NCBI GenBank assembly: GCA_963070105.1
Contig: OY718803.1
Coordinates: forward strand, 1,017,501 to 1,081,500
Length of the DNA stretch: 64,000 nt
Origin: Litomosoides sigmodontis
Taxonomy: Eukaryota > Nematoda > Chromadorea > Rhabditida > Onchocercidae
Direction of reading: 5' to 3'
Made by a program: the position numbers and the translations under genes. This document shows positions 26,201-36,484 of this stretch, one piece after another (position 1 is the stretch's first letter; the number at the start of each line of letters is the position of its first letter). Below the pieces are notes generated by a model that ran no database searches, was not told where the DNA came from, and saw nothing but the letters and a program-made list of their open reading frames with translations.

Positions 26201-29200
26201 AATATATTTAGGAAAAGCTTTGCAATTTTTCACTCCTTACGAAAGGTAATTTTGATGATAATTAATCGGAATGATGTCCGTTTGTAGTGAGTGGACATCT
26301 GCTTGAACGAAGAACATTTCTTTTTAGCGACACTTTTTTTTTGGAGAGAAAAGGTAAAAAAGCGATTGTGCTTTAGAATTGATCTATTATTTTAGGCATA
26401 ACTGAAAGGGAAAAAGATTGAAAAAGAGAGAGAGATTTGAATCTTACAATTTTTCAATAAAAGAAAAGAACGAATTATCTTGAACTATTTTGCATATAAA
26501 ATATAGCGTAGTAAAATATAACTATCCCCAATTAGTTGTAATTTCGTTCGCATTTACTATTACTCAATATTACTCTTTTATTCTAAAGAGTTTGCAGAAC
26601 TAGTTATCAATTAATAAATAAATTGTAGAAATAATTTTAAAAGTAATATTTTTTATATTTCATATTAATTGTATCCATGTTGTATCATTTGTATGCATCA
26701 TTTAGGCATTACTTAGAGAAAAAAATGAAATTATGAATAATGCTATTAGAGTTATTTTCTCTTCATTGTCCAATCAACAGCAGTGGGTGGATGATTAGTG
26801 TTCAAACTTAGATATATGGTCGATCGATTTTACTGTTTGTGATATTTAATATGCGGTATGACGGACGTAAATCATATACATGGAATGTACGTGTAGGTAA
26901 GTGTGTGTGTGTGTGCATTGAACCGTTGAATTAGCGTTAATAGAGGCTAATGCGGATTTTTCGGATGAAGAAGGCGGCCGATCTGACCGCTGTAAAAGAG
27001 GGTAAAAGTGCCGAAAAACTGTTGAATCCTGTCATTAGCGATCACACCCGTAGCAACAAATTTTTACAGGATAAAAAGAGGGAAAAAAAGAAAGTAATTC
27101 TCTCTCACCTGTCAACACAAATTACTTCACTAATTTCACTTCATTCTTTTTACTCCACTCTAACGTACCTCTATTAATAATTTTTTTAATTACTGCTTTT
27201 GCTGTTGCTGTGGAATAATTTATAACTTTTAGAAATGAGTTATTTAGAGGAAAGTTTCAATTATTGTTTATCATTTTATGGCAAGTTGATAGAGAGAGAG
27301 AGAAGGAATTAATCTTATATTAAAGTATAGAATGTAATAATCATTCACAGTTAATTCTTTTGAAAAAAGGAATGTTTTATAGTAATTATTAGACGATTAC
27401 TCCTTAATATTTATCTTAAATTGCTATTATTATAAATTATTTTTGTTCATTACTACGATTATTATATATACATACATGTATATATGTGTCGTAACATATG
27501 GTGATTATTTTATAATGTTGTGTGGTACATGATAAGTAGCGTCGATAATGATCATTCGTAATTTTTGCTCCCTTTATGTAATGGAGTTTTGCCGCAAATG
27601 GTGGCTGGCGTTAAGAGAAAAAAGATCATTATTTAAATTGTTAAATTAATTGTAGCAGCTGTTAGATGGGATTAAAAGCTTTTGGGCGACCTATTGTATA
27701 TTGTTGCTATTTTGCTTGAATGCGCATAGTTCATCGCATTGCACTTAATTTCTTTTTAATCATTTTATTCAATTATTTATTTAAAAACATTTGAGTTAAA
27801 TTGCAATTCTATCGATAAAAATTTGAAAATTAAAAGCAGTACATTTATATTAGTTAATTTCAAATTAAACATTTTCAGTCTTTGATGATTTTTTCTTATG
27901 CGGAACCATTGTTGGTTGATACAGTTCTTACTGTACAGTGGATCAAAGCATGTTCAACCGGTGACTTACAAACAGTTGGTAAGCTAGTGAAAGAAAAGGT
28001 TAGGCGGATTTTTTATTTCAATGAATATTTTTTAAGATATGGATACGGTAGGTACAAGAGGTAATGATATAGTATTCTGTTCCATATTCTCTCTTTTCTG
28101 TACTATATTATTCTCTCTGTTGTATAGATTGCTTCCGAATTTCTCATATATCATCTATTTTCTTGATACCCTATAATCATATATAATTATACATATATAT
28201 GTGTGGGTGCATATGTATTTTAATTATTGATTTTAGTTTACATATTTTTAATTTTGGTTTCAATTTAAAATTCTAATTTTAGTTTGAAAATTTTCAATTA
28301 AATTTTACTGAAGTATATTATGGAATGAATAAATTGTTAAGCCTTATCTGATCTCGTGTGCACCAACAATAAATCATGGCTATAGTGGATTACATTATGC
28401 TGCAAAGGATGGCCATAGTTCTGTACTACGATTTTTAATTGCAAATGGTGCTGATGTTAATCTTCGAACTGTAAGCAAATATTTTTAAACTTTGAATCCT
28501 TTTTAAAGACATTTTGATTGTTGCTTTGTTATTTACCGGACATTTACCATTTACTGCTTACTTTTTCCTAGATTTCTCCACAGATAATTCTCGGTATTAT
28601 CTGCTTAGGAACATTGAATTCAAGCATTTCTGTCCATTTTAAAATTGCAAAATTTATATTTGAATGAATGACTAAAATATGAATTGAATGTGCTCATCAT
28701 TTAATTCATCAATGTTGTGTTTCAGGCTGTAAGTTATTTTTCCTTCTACATTTTTTTTTGTGGAGAAATTGATTACGAATGAAATGTATGTAACGTACTT
28801 TGAGCGAGAAAAATAAAGCATTTAGAGTGGTTATACGCCCCTTCACGTTGCTGCAATCGGTAAACAGCACGAAATCATTTCCATTTTACTACGAGATTAT
28901 GGTGAGTGAGTGTGAATGGCTACGTCGGATGGGTATTAGTGCTCGCAATTTGCCTCCTTACTTTACTTTATTCACTTGCTAGCAAACATATTTACCTCCT
29001 TGCTTAGGAGCTTTTTTTCCTGCTATTTTATAGACAGCTAAACTTTAAATTGAAGAGGGAATGTGTTGGAAAGACCAATTTTGATGCAGGGTTTTTGAAA
29101 TATTTTAAGAGTGTTAGTATTAATAGTTTCGATTATTTTAACTCGTTGTTTATTTCGCTAAACTCAATGAAAGTTCTGTTTTAGGTGCCGATGGATCAAT

Positions 29201-30436
29201 TGAGGATTACGCTGGCCATAATTATAGGCATTATATGATTGAAGAACAAGGTAGGTGATGTGTGAACTTTTACTACGTTCTCTTAATTTGATTAGTAGAC
29301 AAGATTTAGATCAGGGAATTCTTATAAATTATACATTATGATCGTTTTTTCCATTCACTTTACTGATATTAATTAATTAGGCAAGTTAAAAAGTAGTAAA
29401 TTTACCGTATACGGGTACTATTTAGTGAAAATTTGAACGTTGAAAAATGTGCTTTTCATTTTTTTTTTGAAGAATTCAATGATTTCTCTAAGAAATAAAT
29501 TCAAAATTATAGTATATAAGATTGAAAAAAAAGATATTATAAAAATTATTGCACTAAGTAGAAAATCGTTTTCCATTTATGGAATTCGTAAAAATAGCGA
29601 ATTTTTTTTGTTTCTTTTTATGAAGAAAAAAATATATAAAGAGGGAATGTGTCTGTGGCAAGTTTACTATTATAAACAAATAGGAAGCATATGGTTTTAT
29701 GATGTGATGATCGGTAGGAACAATCCAGTAGAAGGGGAGATCCATCATCAATCCATTCGTTATTTACAATGATCGTTCGAATATGTTGATTTTTCGTAAA
29801 TCACTCAAGGGAGCATCATTTTTCATTGGGGGACCGCTAATATATCTTCATTTCCAATATATGCATATCTCTTTTTTTGAAAATAATCTTTAGGTTTACA
29901 AAGGTTCGATAGTTTTTTTTTTATGATATTTATAAAATTAATATATATGGAATTTTAGTATTTTAGTATATGAGATTGAAAAAAAAGGTATTTATAAAAA
30001 TTATAGTACTATGTAGAAAATCGTCTTCCATTTACGGAATACCGAAAAATAGCGAATTTTTTTTTAGGAAGAAATCTTTTAGGAAGGCAGTACATTGTAA
30101 TATAGTGCAATCATTTGTATTTTGGACATTATATTCTTGATAACTCACTTTTTGAATTTCCATTGCTCGTATTTGGTGGTTTTGAAGTTCAACTGAGTAT
30201 TTCATTTAGTTGCATCATTTTGGGGTGAACTTGCGTTGTGATCTCATATTTGGAAAAAATTCATTACAGGAAATACTTATAGTCGAAGGAATGATGTAAA
30301 TGCAACTCGTAATGTCAGTAAATATGATTCACAACAAAATGATACATCAGCAAGTGAATTGACACAATTTCCGCGTTTAAAATCATTTAGGAAGGCAGTA
30401 CATGGGCGAATGCGTTTCTTTACTGGTTATTTTTAA
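22355..30436 (+). CDS. Sosondowah-like (SOWAH family) ankyrin-repeat protein, 7 exons, 264 aa
   Basis: The coding sequence joins 22355-22438, 23085-23237, 27879-27998, 28342-28470, 28826-28901, 29185-29250 and 30270-30436. All junctions are GT-AG and all phases agree, giving 795 bases including the TAA. An in-frame TGA six bases before the ATG supports this start. Residues 1-85 are polar and acidic without a recognised domain. From about residue 90 come a QWIKA helix and two clear ankyrin repeats, GYSGLHYAAKDGH (about 132-144) and GYTPLHVAAIGKQ (about 164-176). They are followed by DYGADGSIEDYAGHNYRHYM, which matches the ankyrin block and RDYSGRKPxxYL-type end of the SOWAH family. The basic C-terminus (residues about 210-264) is not recognised. 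At 264 residues it is shorter than most vertebrate SOWAH proteins and I see no N-terminal winged-helix SOWAH domain. Ankyrin repeats imply a protein-binding adaptor; the molecular role is not established. A generic ankyrin protein is the alternative. Confidence 0.75.
23994..24046 (+). repeat. (GGA)n purine-rich tract
   Basis: Repeated GGAGGA with GAG and GGGG interruptions inside intron 2 of the SOWAH-like gene. A second, smaller GGA-rich patch lies at about 24148-24230. Such G-rich purine tracts can form triplex or G-quadruplex structures. Confidence 0.85.
24523..24671. repeat. (GT)n microsatellites, two blocks
   Basis: GT runs at about 24530-24547 and 24611-24671, separated by about 60 bases of non-repetitive sequence. 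The second block is interrupted by AT every 10-20 bases. They lie within intron 2 of the SOWAH-like gene. Confidence 0.9.
26950..27093 (+). CDS. Candidate alternative first exon (or cassette exon) of the SOWAH-like gene
   Basis: An ATG opens 48 codons that run to a GTAATT donor at 27094 and end in phase 0, the phase needed to join exon 3 at 27879. The segment is visibly richer in GC than its flanks and reads as a lysine-rich, coding-like peptide (start MRIFRMKKAADL). If used as a first exon it would replace the acidic N-terminus of exons 1-2 with a basic one. An AATAG acceptor at 26943 would equally allow it to be an in-frame cassette exon after exon 2. There is no homology, so this rests on frame, donor, phase and composition only. 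Confidence 0.4.
27879..29250 (+). CDS. SOWAH-like gene, exons 3-6 (ankyrin repeats)
   Basis: Exons 27879-27998, 28342-28470, 28826-28901 and 29185-29250. Exon 3 carries the helix before the repeats (VQWIKACSTGDL). Exon 4 carries the repeat with LHYAAKDGH and ANGADVN. Exon 5 carries TPLHVAAIGK and ends one base into a Gly codon. Exon 6 finishes GADGSIEDYAGH. The TPLH and GADVN words are classic ankyrin signatures. Exon boundaries cut between repeats, as is usual in ankyrin genes. Confidence 0.85.
29511..29610 (+). repeat. Intronic duplication, copy 1 (about 100 bp)
   Basis: Repeated at 29965-30065, 454 bases downstream, in the same intron and orientation, with roughly 90% identity and a one-base length difference by eye. 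It contains the conserved words GTAGAAAATCGT and AAAAATAGCGAATTTTTTTT. A 110-codon open frame across copy 1 looks spurious, because copy 2 breaks the frame. Confidence 0.8.
29965..30065 (+). repeat. Intronic duplication, copy 2 (about 100 bp)
   Basis: Second copy of the 29511-29610 segment. It is followed within a few bases by a 24-base echo of the last exon (30072-30095), so this part of the intron has been rearranged more than once. Confidence 0.8.
30072..30095 (+). repeat. 24-bp echo of the last SOWAH-like exon inside the preceding intron
   Basis: These 24 bases match 30380-30403, within the coding part of the last exon (the AVH end of KSFRKAVH), with one mismatch. The copy lies about 310 bases upstream, in the intron. 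It may be the remnant of a local duplication that included part of the exon. Confidence 0.75.
30270..30436 (+). CDS. SOWAH-like gene, last coding exon
   Basis: Acceptor CATTACAG at 30269, then 54 codons after the split Gly, ending in TAA at 30434-30436. The peptide is rich in Asn, Ser, Gln, Arg and Lys and looks disordered, with a basic patch near the end (RLKSFRKAVHGRMR). It is assigned to this gene because its phase matches exon 6 exactly and no other stop-bounded continuation of exon 6 was found. Confidence 0.7.
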
Positions 30437-30509
30437 GTATTTTTGAAAGTCCCGAAAGGGTTTAAGAAAAAGTTCAAATCAATGACACGAGTGTTTTACT
30501 GGTTGAAGA

Positions 30510-30692
30510 ATGATGAAATGGTGGACGTGCGTTGTATTGCTTACATTAACACTTGCATATGTTGGGAATGAATCGGATGTTGATAATGCAGTGGAAGTTG
30601 GAATACTATTTGTTATTTTCCAATATATTTGTTTACGAGCTTTTTCACACTACCGTATCCCTGTGCAAAATTTCACCGTAACTCTTTTTTGA
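30510..30692 (+). CDS. Short frame with signal-peptide-like start, unidentified
   Basis: Begins 73 bases after the SOWAH-like stop codon. The start MMKWWTCVVLLTLTLAYVGN has the form of a secretory signal: short n-region, hydrophobic core, small residues before a polar acidic stretch (NESDVDNAVE). The remainder of the 60-codon frame is less convincing and may be intron. A weak GT follows the NAVE codons, and a good acceptor (GATTTTCAG) lies at 30890, where the phase-0 reading is a very short acidic tail ending in a stop. It could be the first exon of a secreted protein, a downstream operon gene, or chance reading in the 3' UTR. I do not recognise it. Confidence 0.3.
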   Translation: MMKWWTCVVLLTLTLAYVGNESDVDNAVEVGILFVIFQYICLRAFSHYRIPVQNFTVTLF

Positions 30693-31673
30693 AGATTGAA
30701 GAGAGGAGTTGTAGAACAGCGATTGATAGCGCTATATAGTGAATGAATAGAAAAATGATAATAGTTAAAGTTTAATTAATTAATTAACACAAGATAATTT
30801 GAATTTAACTGTGCGATTTACACTAAATTCAGTGTATAATAGGAACTTAATATTATCAGTATTTAATTCTGATTTTCAGACAAATGATTACGATGACTGA
30901 TTTGGATAACTGTCCAATTAAATTGACCTGTTAACTTTGTGATCTGCATGTTCTCTCGATGTAAACAACAACAACAGCAGCAGCAAGAACTGCTTCTTAG
31001 AATTTGTTTATAATTACTTCTCAAGCGGTATGCTTTCGAATTCCTGATGTCCGGTAAATGCTAAATTTGGAGATTTTGACGAGAACAATCGATATCATTC
31101 ACGAGTTGAATGCGTAAACTGTAATAGACGTATGCTAAGCGGAATAAAAGGGTAGAAGAGAGTGAGGGTTTATGTACCTTCTCATTTTCCGATTAGCTTG
31201 GCGCATGAAAACACAACCATTTTCTTTTTTGTTCATCCTCTCATCCCTCACTTGAACTATCACCGTGAGCACTTGTCACATTATAATCTACCTTTTGCCC
31301 TCATATACATCATCAACTATCGCGCTTATGAATGGTTAATCGAGTTATCCGGTAGAACTATCACTCATGCTATCATCAGTTAATCACTCCAGCATTTTTA
31401 AAATTAAAAATTTGAATTGCAATTACGATCACTTTCTTTTGTTTTCCGTTCCGTAAAAAAAATGTGATGAAAAATTAGAGGTGGACGAAGAAAATTTGAT
31501 AGCGATGAGGAAATAAAATTTGCTTTCAGTTGTTTGGGATAATAATTATTTTCCGAAAAGCAAATAAATTTAGATGTGATTTCATTCTTTAATTTGACAT
31601 TGGTATGAATTTATGAGTTTATGCAATTTAAGCGAAAGTTCGAACTATCAAAAAAGAATTTTTTAAATGTTGT
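30693..31673. other. Intergenic, no supported gene
   Basis: Contains CAACAACAGCAG-type repeats near 30968-30985, a TTAATTAATTAATTAA word near 30776, and a plus-strand frame of 73 codons (31162-31383) without recognisable content. An AATAAA at 31143 could serve as a polyadenylation signal for a + strand transcript, though it is distant from the stop codon at 30436. Confidence 0.5.
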
Positions 31674-31821
31674 TCATTTGGTGTACTGGTCACTGATCGA
31701 TTGCAATTGAAGCAGAAATTTTTCCAGCTTGAAGATTTTTGCATAACTAACTGATATGCGATCTTCTTCAAATTGTCCTTCTGTCATCATTCTTTGTTCG
31801 ATGCGCTTTTGTTTGACATAT
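31674..31821 (-). CDS. Candidate terminal exon of an unidentified minus-strand gene
   Basis: Read on the minus strand, a good acceptor (GCTTGTTTGCAG) at 31822 precedes 48 codons ending in TGA. The peptide is helical and charged, with the middle MMTEGQFEEDRISVSY and then a leucine-heptad-like KLEKFLLQLQ segment, suggesting a C-terminal coiled coil. Amino-acid balance is much more protein-like than in other frames of this desert. The exon enters with one base completing a codon, so the upstream exon must end in phase 2. One such segment is at 47569-47618, too far away to be trusted. No family recognised. Confidence 0.35.
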
Positions 31822-32985
31822 CTGCAAACAAGCGGAAGAAGCAATTGAATAATGCGCAACAGTAGTAGTGGTAGTAGTATCTTCCTGTTTCGGCTTTATT
31901 AACTCATCCGTATCACTTTCCCTTTTCTTCTCCTCTCCTCTTCTCATCAAACTACCTAATAATTACCTGACGAACAGTTAAAGTGGTCGGTTAGCTTTTA
32001 CGTCTTTAACGATATTATTATGGTAGATAAATTGCAATATTTGGATCAAACTGTCATTTTCACCTGTTTGTTAATCACCAGTAGATTTGCAAGCAGATTT
32101 ACCAACTCCTCTAGATTGTTGCATCTTTACCTTTCTCTCTCTCTCTCACTCTCTTTATCATTTATCCCTTTCATCTTTTTCCTTTTCTTTTCTTTCGTAC
32201 AAAAATGAACAGATGAAAAAAAATAAAGGGAATCTTTCAGTGAATTTTTTTCTTTTAGAAAGAAAATTTTTGAAAAATTATTAAAGTTTTATTCATTAAA
32301 ATTTAACTTTTTCAAAAATTTGCAACTTACGCTTTTTCTTTTGTTTATTTCCGATGATATTTTTAGGAATATGTTTTGCATTTATGAGATCTCTTCTATC
32401 TATTATTTCACATGAAGTATTTCTTCTTTTTTCCCTTTACAGTATGTATGACTTTGAAATTTTGTTGTTTCCAGTGCTTTCGCCGTGTTGTATTGTATTT
32501 TTGATCTGGATAAATTTTGTATTTTTTTTAATCTTCAGCAACATCACTACACTTTAAATTCGATCAGTGGACATCACTAATCGAAAAAAGTAAGCTAAAG
32601 TATTTGAAGTTTGAATTTATTTTATTCTATTTCAGGGCTTGAATTTTTTCCCGTTTCATGCAATTTTTTCTTTTTCTCTTAGAAGAGTTGTTTTTGTTCT
32701 GATTATCTGTTAACCTACATTATTTACGGTACATTTACTTCAGCTTAAGCATACGTTAAATTTGCAAAATTTTTCCTGATACTTTCTTTTTTTCCTGTTT
32801 TTAATCTCCTGCGATTACGGTAAGCTGAGAAATTCACTTCTCTCTTGCTTTTAATCATTATTATCTCTGTCACTCGCATAATTTGCATATTTTCTCCTTA
32901 ATCCTTTCAACATTGACCTCTAAAATTTTCATACCGGAAATTTATTACTGAATTCTGCTTTTAGTACAACCAGAAGAATATTTTG

Positions 32986-33106
<121 letters not shown>

Positions 33107-35269
33107 AAGAAAGAAGGTAAAGAATTAAAACAAATGCATAAATTTTATTTGATAAATTCGGCATGTATTTATCTTTTACTTTTTTTCTTTGCATTAATTT
33201 TCATGTAAACGAAGCGATCTTTAATATTTTTATCTTTGCTTTTTTTTCGTTCACCTTTTCAAATAATCCTTAGGTTGAACATTTGCATAAATCTCGTTAT
33301 TGTATTCCCAGTTGAATTTCTCATCGTCTTTTAATCATACATACCACTCATCTTCATTTCATTTTCAACATCATTCTCAATTCCATAATTGGAACCGTTA
33401 ATAGAATATATTGATGATGAATGGATAGATTTCTTATTTGATAGGGAAGTAGTTTTTCTCCCGTTTTTTTTACTCATTTAAATTTTTAAAATCTTTGTAA
33501 GTAATAATTAATTTTTAGATTCTTTATAGGTGATACTGCTGTTATATGTTTCTTATTCTTTTAAAAAACTCATTTAAGATAAAAATGCTTTTTGAATGAT
33601 CGCTTATATTGATCATGATTTCTATCTAGAAAATGCGCTGTAATTAAATGAAAGTAAAAGAATTAATGAAATTGATAAGGTACAGATAGAGAGAGAAAGC
33701 ATTACGACAAACCTTAGTGTGTTTTTTTGGGTTTTAGGTTTTCTTAAATTTTTTTTGAGAATTTAAAGGAGTGTGTCAGGTGTTCAATATGCTAAAAGTT
33801 TTTCGATGTAAATTTCGTAGCTTTAAACAAAGTAATATTGGAAGAAAAAAAGCGCAGGACCAAGCTTGAATAACGTTGAGAGTTTGAATGAACAAATTTT
33901 CTTCTTATATATGAATTTCAAACTGATTGCAATTTTGTAAGGAAAAAACCGGAGATCTATTTAGCTGATAAAATTTGACACCTAGTTTTTTTTCTCTCTC
34001 CCTCTCTCTCTATACTAACCTAACTGCAAGGGAATACTTTTTTCAGGATTGATAATTTTTTTTTAATTCTTAAAATTTACTCTGCAGTTTTTACTCTACG
34101 TGATATAGACATGTAGGTGACAGGTTGTCGTCAGTTTAACAACGATAGACTTTCACTGTGTATTTTAATATGTAACCTATGAACTCACGTAATCACCGTA
34201 ACACAATATATTTACATTTTCTCTTATATGTTTTATTAAAATTCCGACTTCATGAGTATCATATTGCTCATTCATTAGCAATGTAAACAAAAATATTTGA
34301 TAAATTCTACAGTAATGGAGTGGATGTGATAATGATTTATTTATTTATTTATTGACGTACTTAAAAGTTATCATTATCTTATGGAGTTTTAAAATAAATT
34401 AATGGCATTTTTTTTCCCACGTTTTCAGCACTTGTACACGCACAGGAACAGTTGTTGTTTTTTGGCGCAGTAAAAGGAAGGAAAAAATTGAAAAATAGAT
34501 AAATTTAAATAAACCATTTTTGCAAACTTTAAAAGGAGGAAAAAATGGAATGCGTAAAAATTTTTTTCAACTATTCAATTTTAATCTTTTATAGCTCTTT
34601 TCTTACTTTTTACTTCCTGTTAACTGAAAATCTAACGCGAACATATTCCGAATATATATGTATATATTTATTTTCTAAATGGACTTTACGACGATGATGG
34701 TTAATTATTCTGAAGATAATGATACACCCCTAGGATGTATTATAATAGTAATAATAATAATAATAACGATCATAATAATAACGACAATAATTGCTACTAC
34801 GGAAAAACCAAGAAGGATCGGCATTTGTCAAAAAGATGAAAGGAAAAATATGGGATGAATTGAAATGAGTGTGCATGAATGCAGGAGGAAAATGAATAAA
34901 ATATACAATACTAACAGTAAATCACAAAACATATATAATATTAACTTAATAACATGTTTTGAATTCAACGAATAGTTTAGGTAAAAAGTTCAGTGCTTTT
35001 TTTTCATTTTTTTTCAAAAATAAAAATGATAAATCGGGTGAGACTTCCTTTAGTTGTGAATTAAATGAAAAAAAAAAGTGGAGTAAAAATTAACGATTGA
35101 AATGGATGTTTAATGTCTAATAACATCAATGTAATTATTCGTGTCGTAATAGAAAATCAATGGCAACTATTGGTGTAATCGAAAAGTATGTTACGAAGAT
35201 CATTGATGAACCAATTACGACAGCAATATGCAACGTTGCTGAATTACCATCAAACCAAACAACAATGTA

Positions 35270-35474
<205 letters not shown>

Positions 35475-36421
35475 AAATTGTAAATGAGAGAGACATGGAA
35501 GATATCATTAGAGGTTGATTTTCCATTAAGTGCTCAATAATTTGGCGCATTGAGTTGAAAGTATCAAATAGCGCATTTTTAGATTTTTCCTTTCTCACAT
35601 ATTTTAAGCAGTAAGTGAAGTAAATTTTGAGAATAGTACAGATTATTTTGATGTAATATATATGTAATAAGTATTTTTTGTGGGAAATTTATGAAATATA
35701 AATTGAATAATTTGAAAATTTCAAAATAAATAATAATTTGGAGAAGATGAAGTATTGCTTGCCTGTTTTTCCTTCTCTCTCTCACCCTACCTTCTCAACG
35801 TAGCAATAAATTTTAAAAAATTTTCTTTTTTAAAATTATATACTTTTAATTCGCCTTTAATTAGCCTTTCTCTTTCTTCCTCTTTGTTGCTCTCTCCCAC
35901 TCTCTCCCTTTCTCTCTGTTTGCTTAATGAAGTAATGGCCGTTTTTTTTTCAATTATGTAAATGTGAATTTTGAAAAAAAAAACATAAAATACATTGCCT
36001 CATATTCGAAGCCATCTGGACCAGTTGGCACTTAAAAGGAGGGTAATAAATTTATACAGCAAATGTTGAGCAGAATATTATTGTTTATTGTTATCATCAT
36101 TATCATCTCTTAATTATCCATTATCATTATCATTATCAATTGTAATCATTTATTATTAGTATTATTATCAGTTATTGCTGTTACTATTAATATTATTGTC
36201 ATTACTGTTATTACTGTTAATGTAATTACTATTACTGCTGTTGCTGTTATTGTAGTCGCTGGCAGGAGCAGCTGTAGATTGGAGGAAGAATTTGAAATAG
36301 CGATGAGCTTTCGGGAAAATGCGATGAATGATTGGCATTTGAAGTGAATTGAATTGAACTGTTTGCTACCTCTCTCCATCATTTTCATTTCGATCGGCTA
36401 ATTGTCACCGCGCTTTCTAAC

Positions 36422-36484
36422 CTTTGTCGCTTCCGCACACTTCGCGAATGTCAAACAACAGTTTGACAAGCAACACTTGTCCAT
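36422..36484 (-). CDS. Weak candidate first exon, 21 codons
   Basis: On the minus strand an ATG opens 21 codons (start MDKCCLSNCC) ending at a GTTAGA donor in phase 0, within a GC-richer island. It is too short for any family assignment and could be chance; listed because a donor, a start and unusual composition coincide. Confidence 0.12.

Larger units (their letters stand above)
23238..27878 (+). other. Large intron 2 of the SOWAH-like gene
   Basis: This 4.6-kb intron is far larger than the other introns of the gene (about 0.3-1.0 kb). It holds a GGA-rich tract at 23994-24046, GT microsatellites around 24530-24670, a GA tract near 24755-24780, and a GC-richer open segment at 26950-27093 that may be an alternative first exon or cassette exon. 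Elsewhere I see nothing but AT-rich sequence with poly-T runs. An intron this size in front of the ankyrin exons is a natural place for an internal promoter. Confidence 0.6.

Noticed and set aside
29440..29772. 110-codon plus-strand frame in the last SOWAH-like intron
   Set aside because: Covers copy 1 of an intronic duplication, is dominated by Lys, Ile and Phe from AT-rich DNA, and is broken in copy 2.
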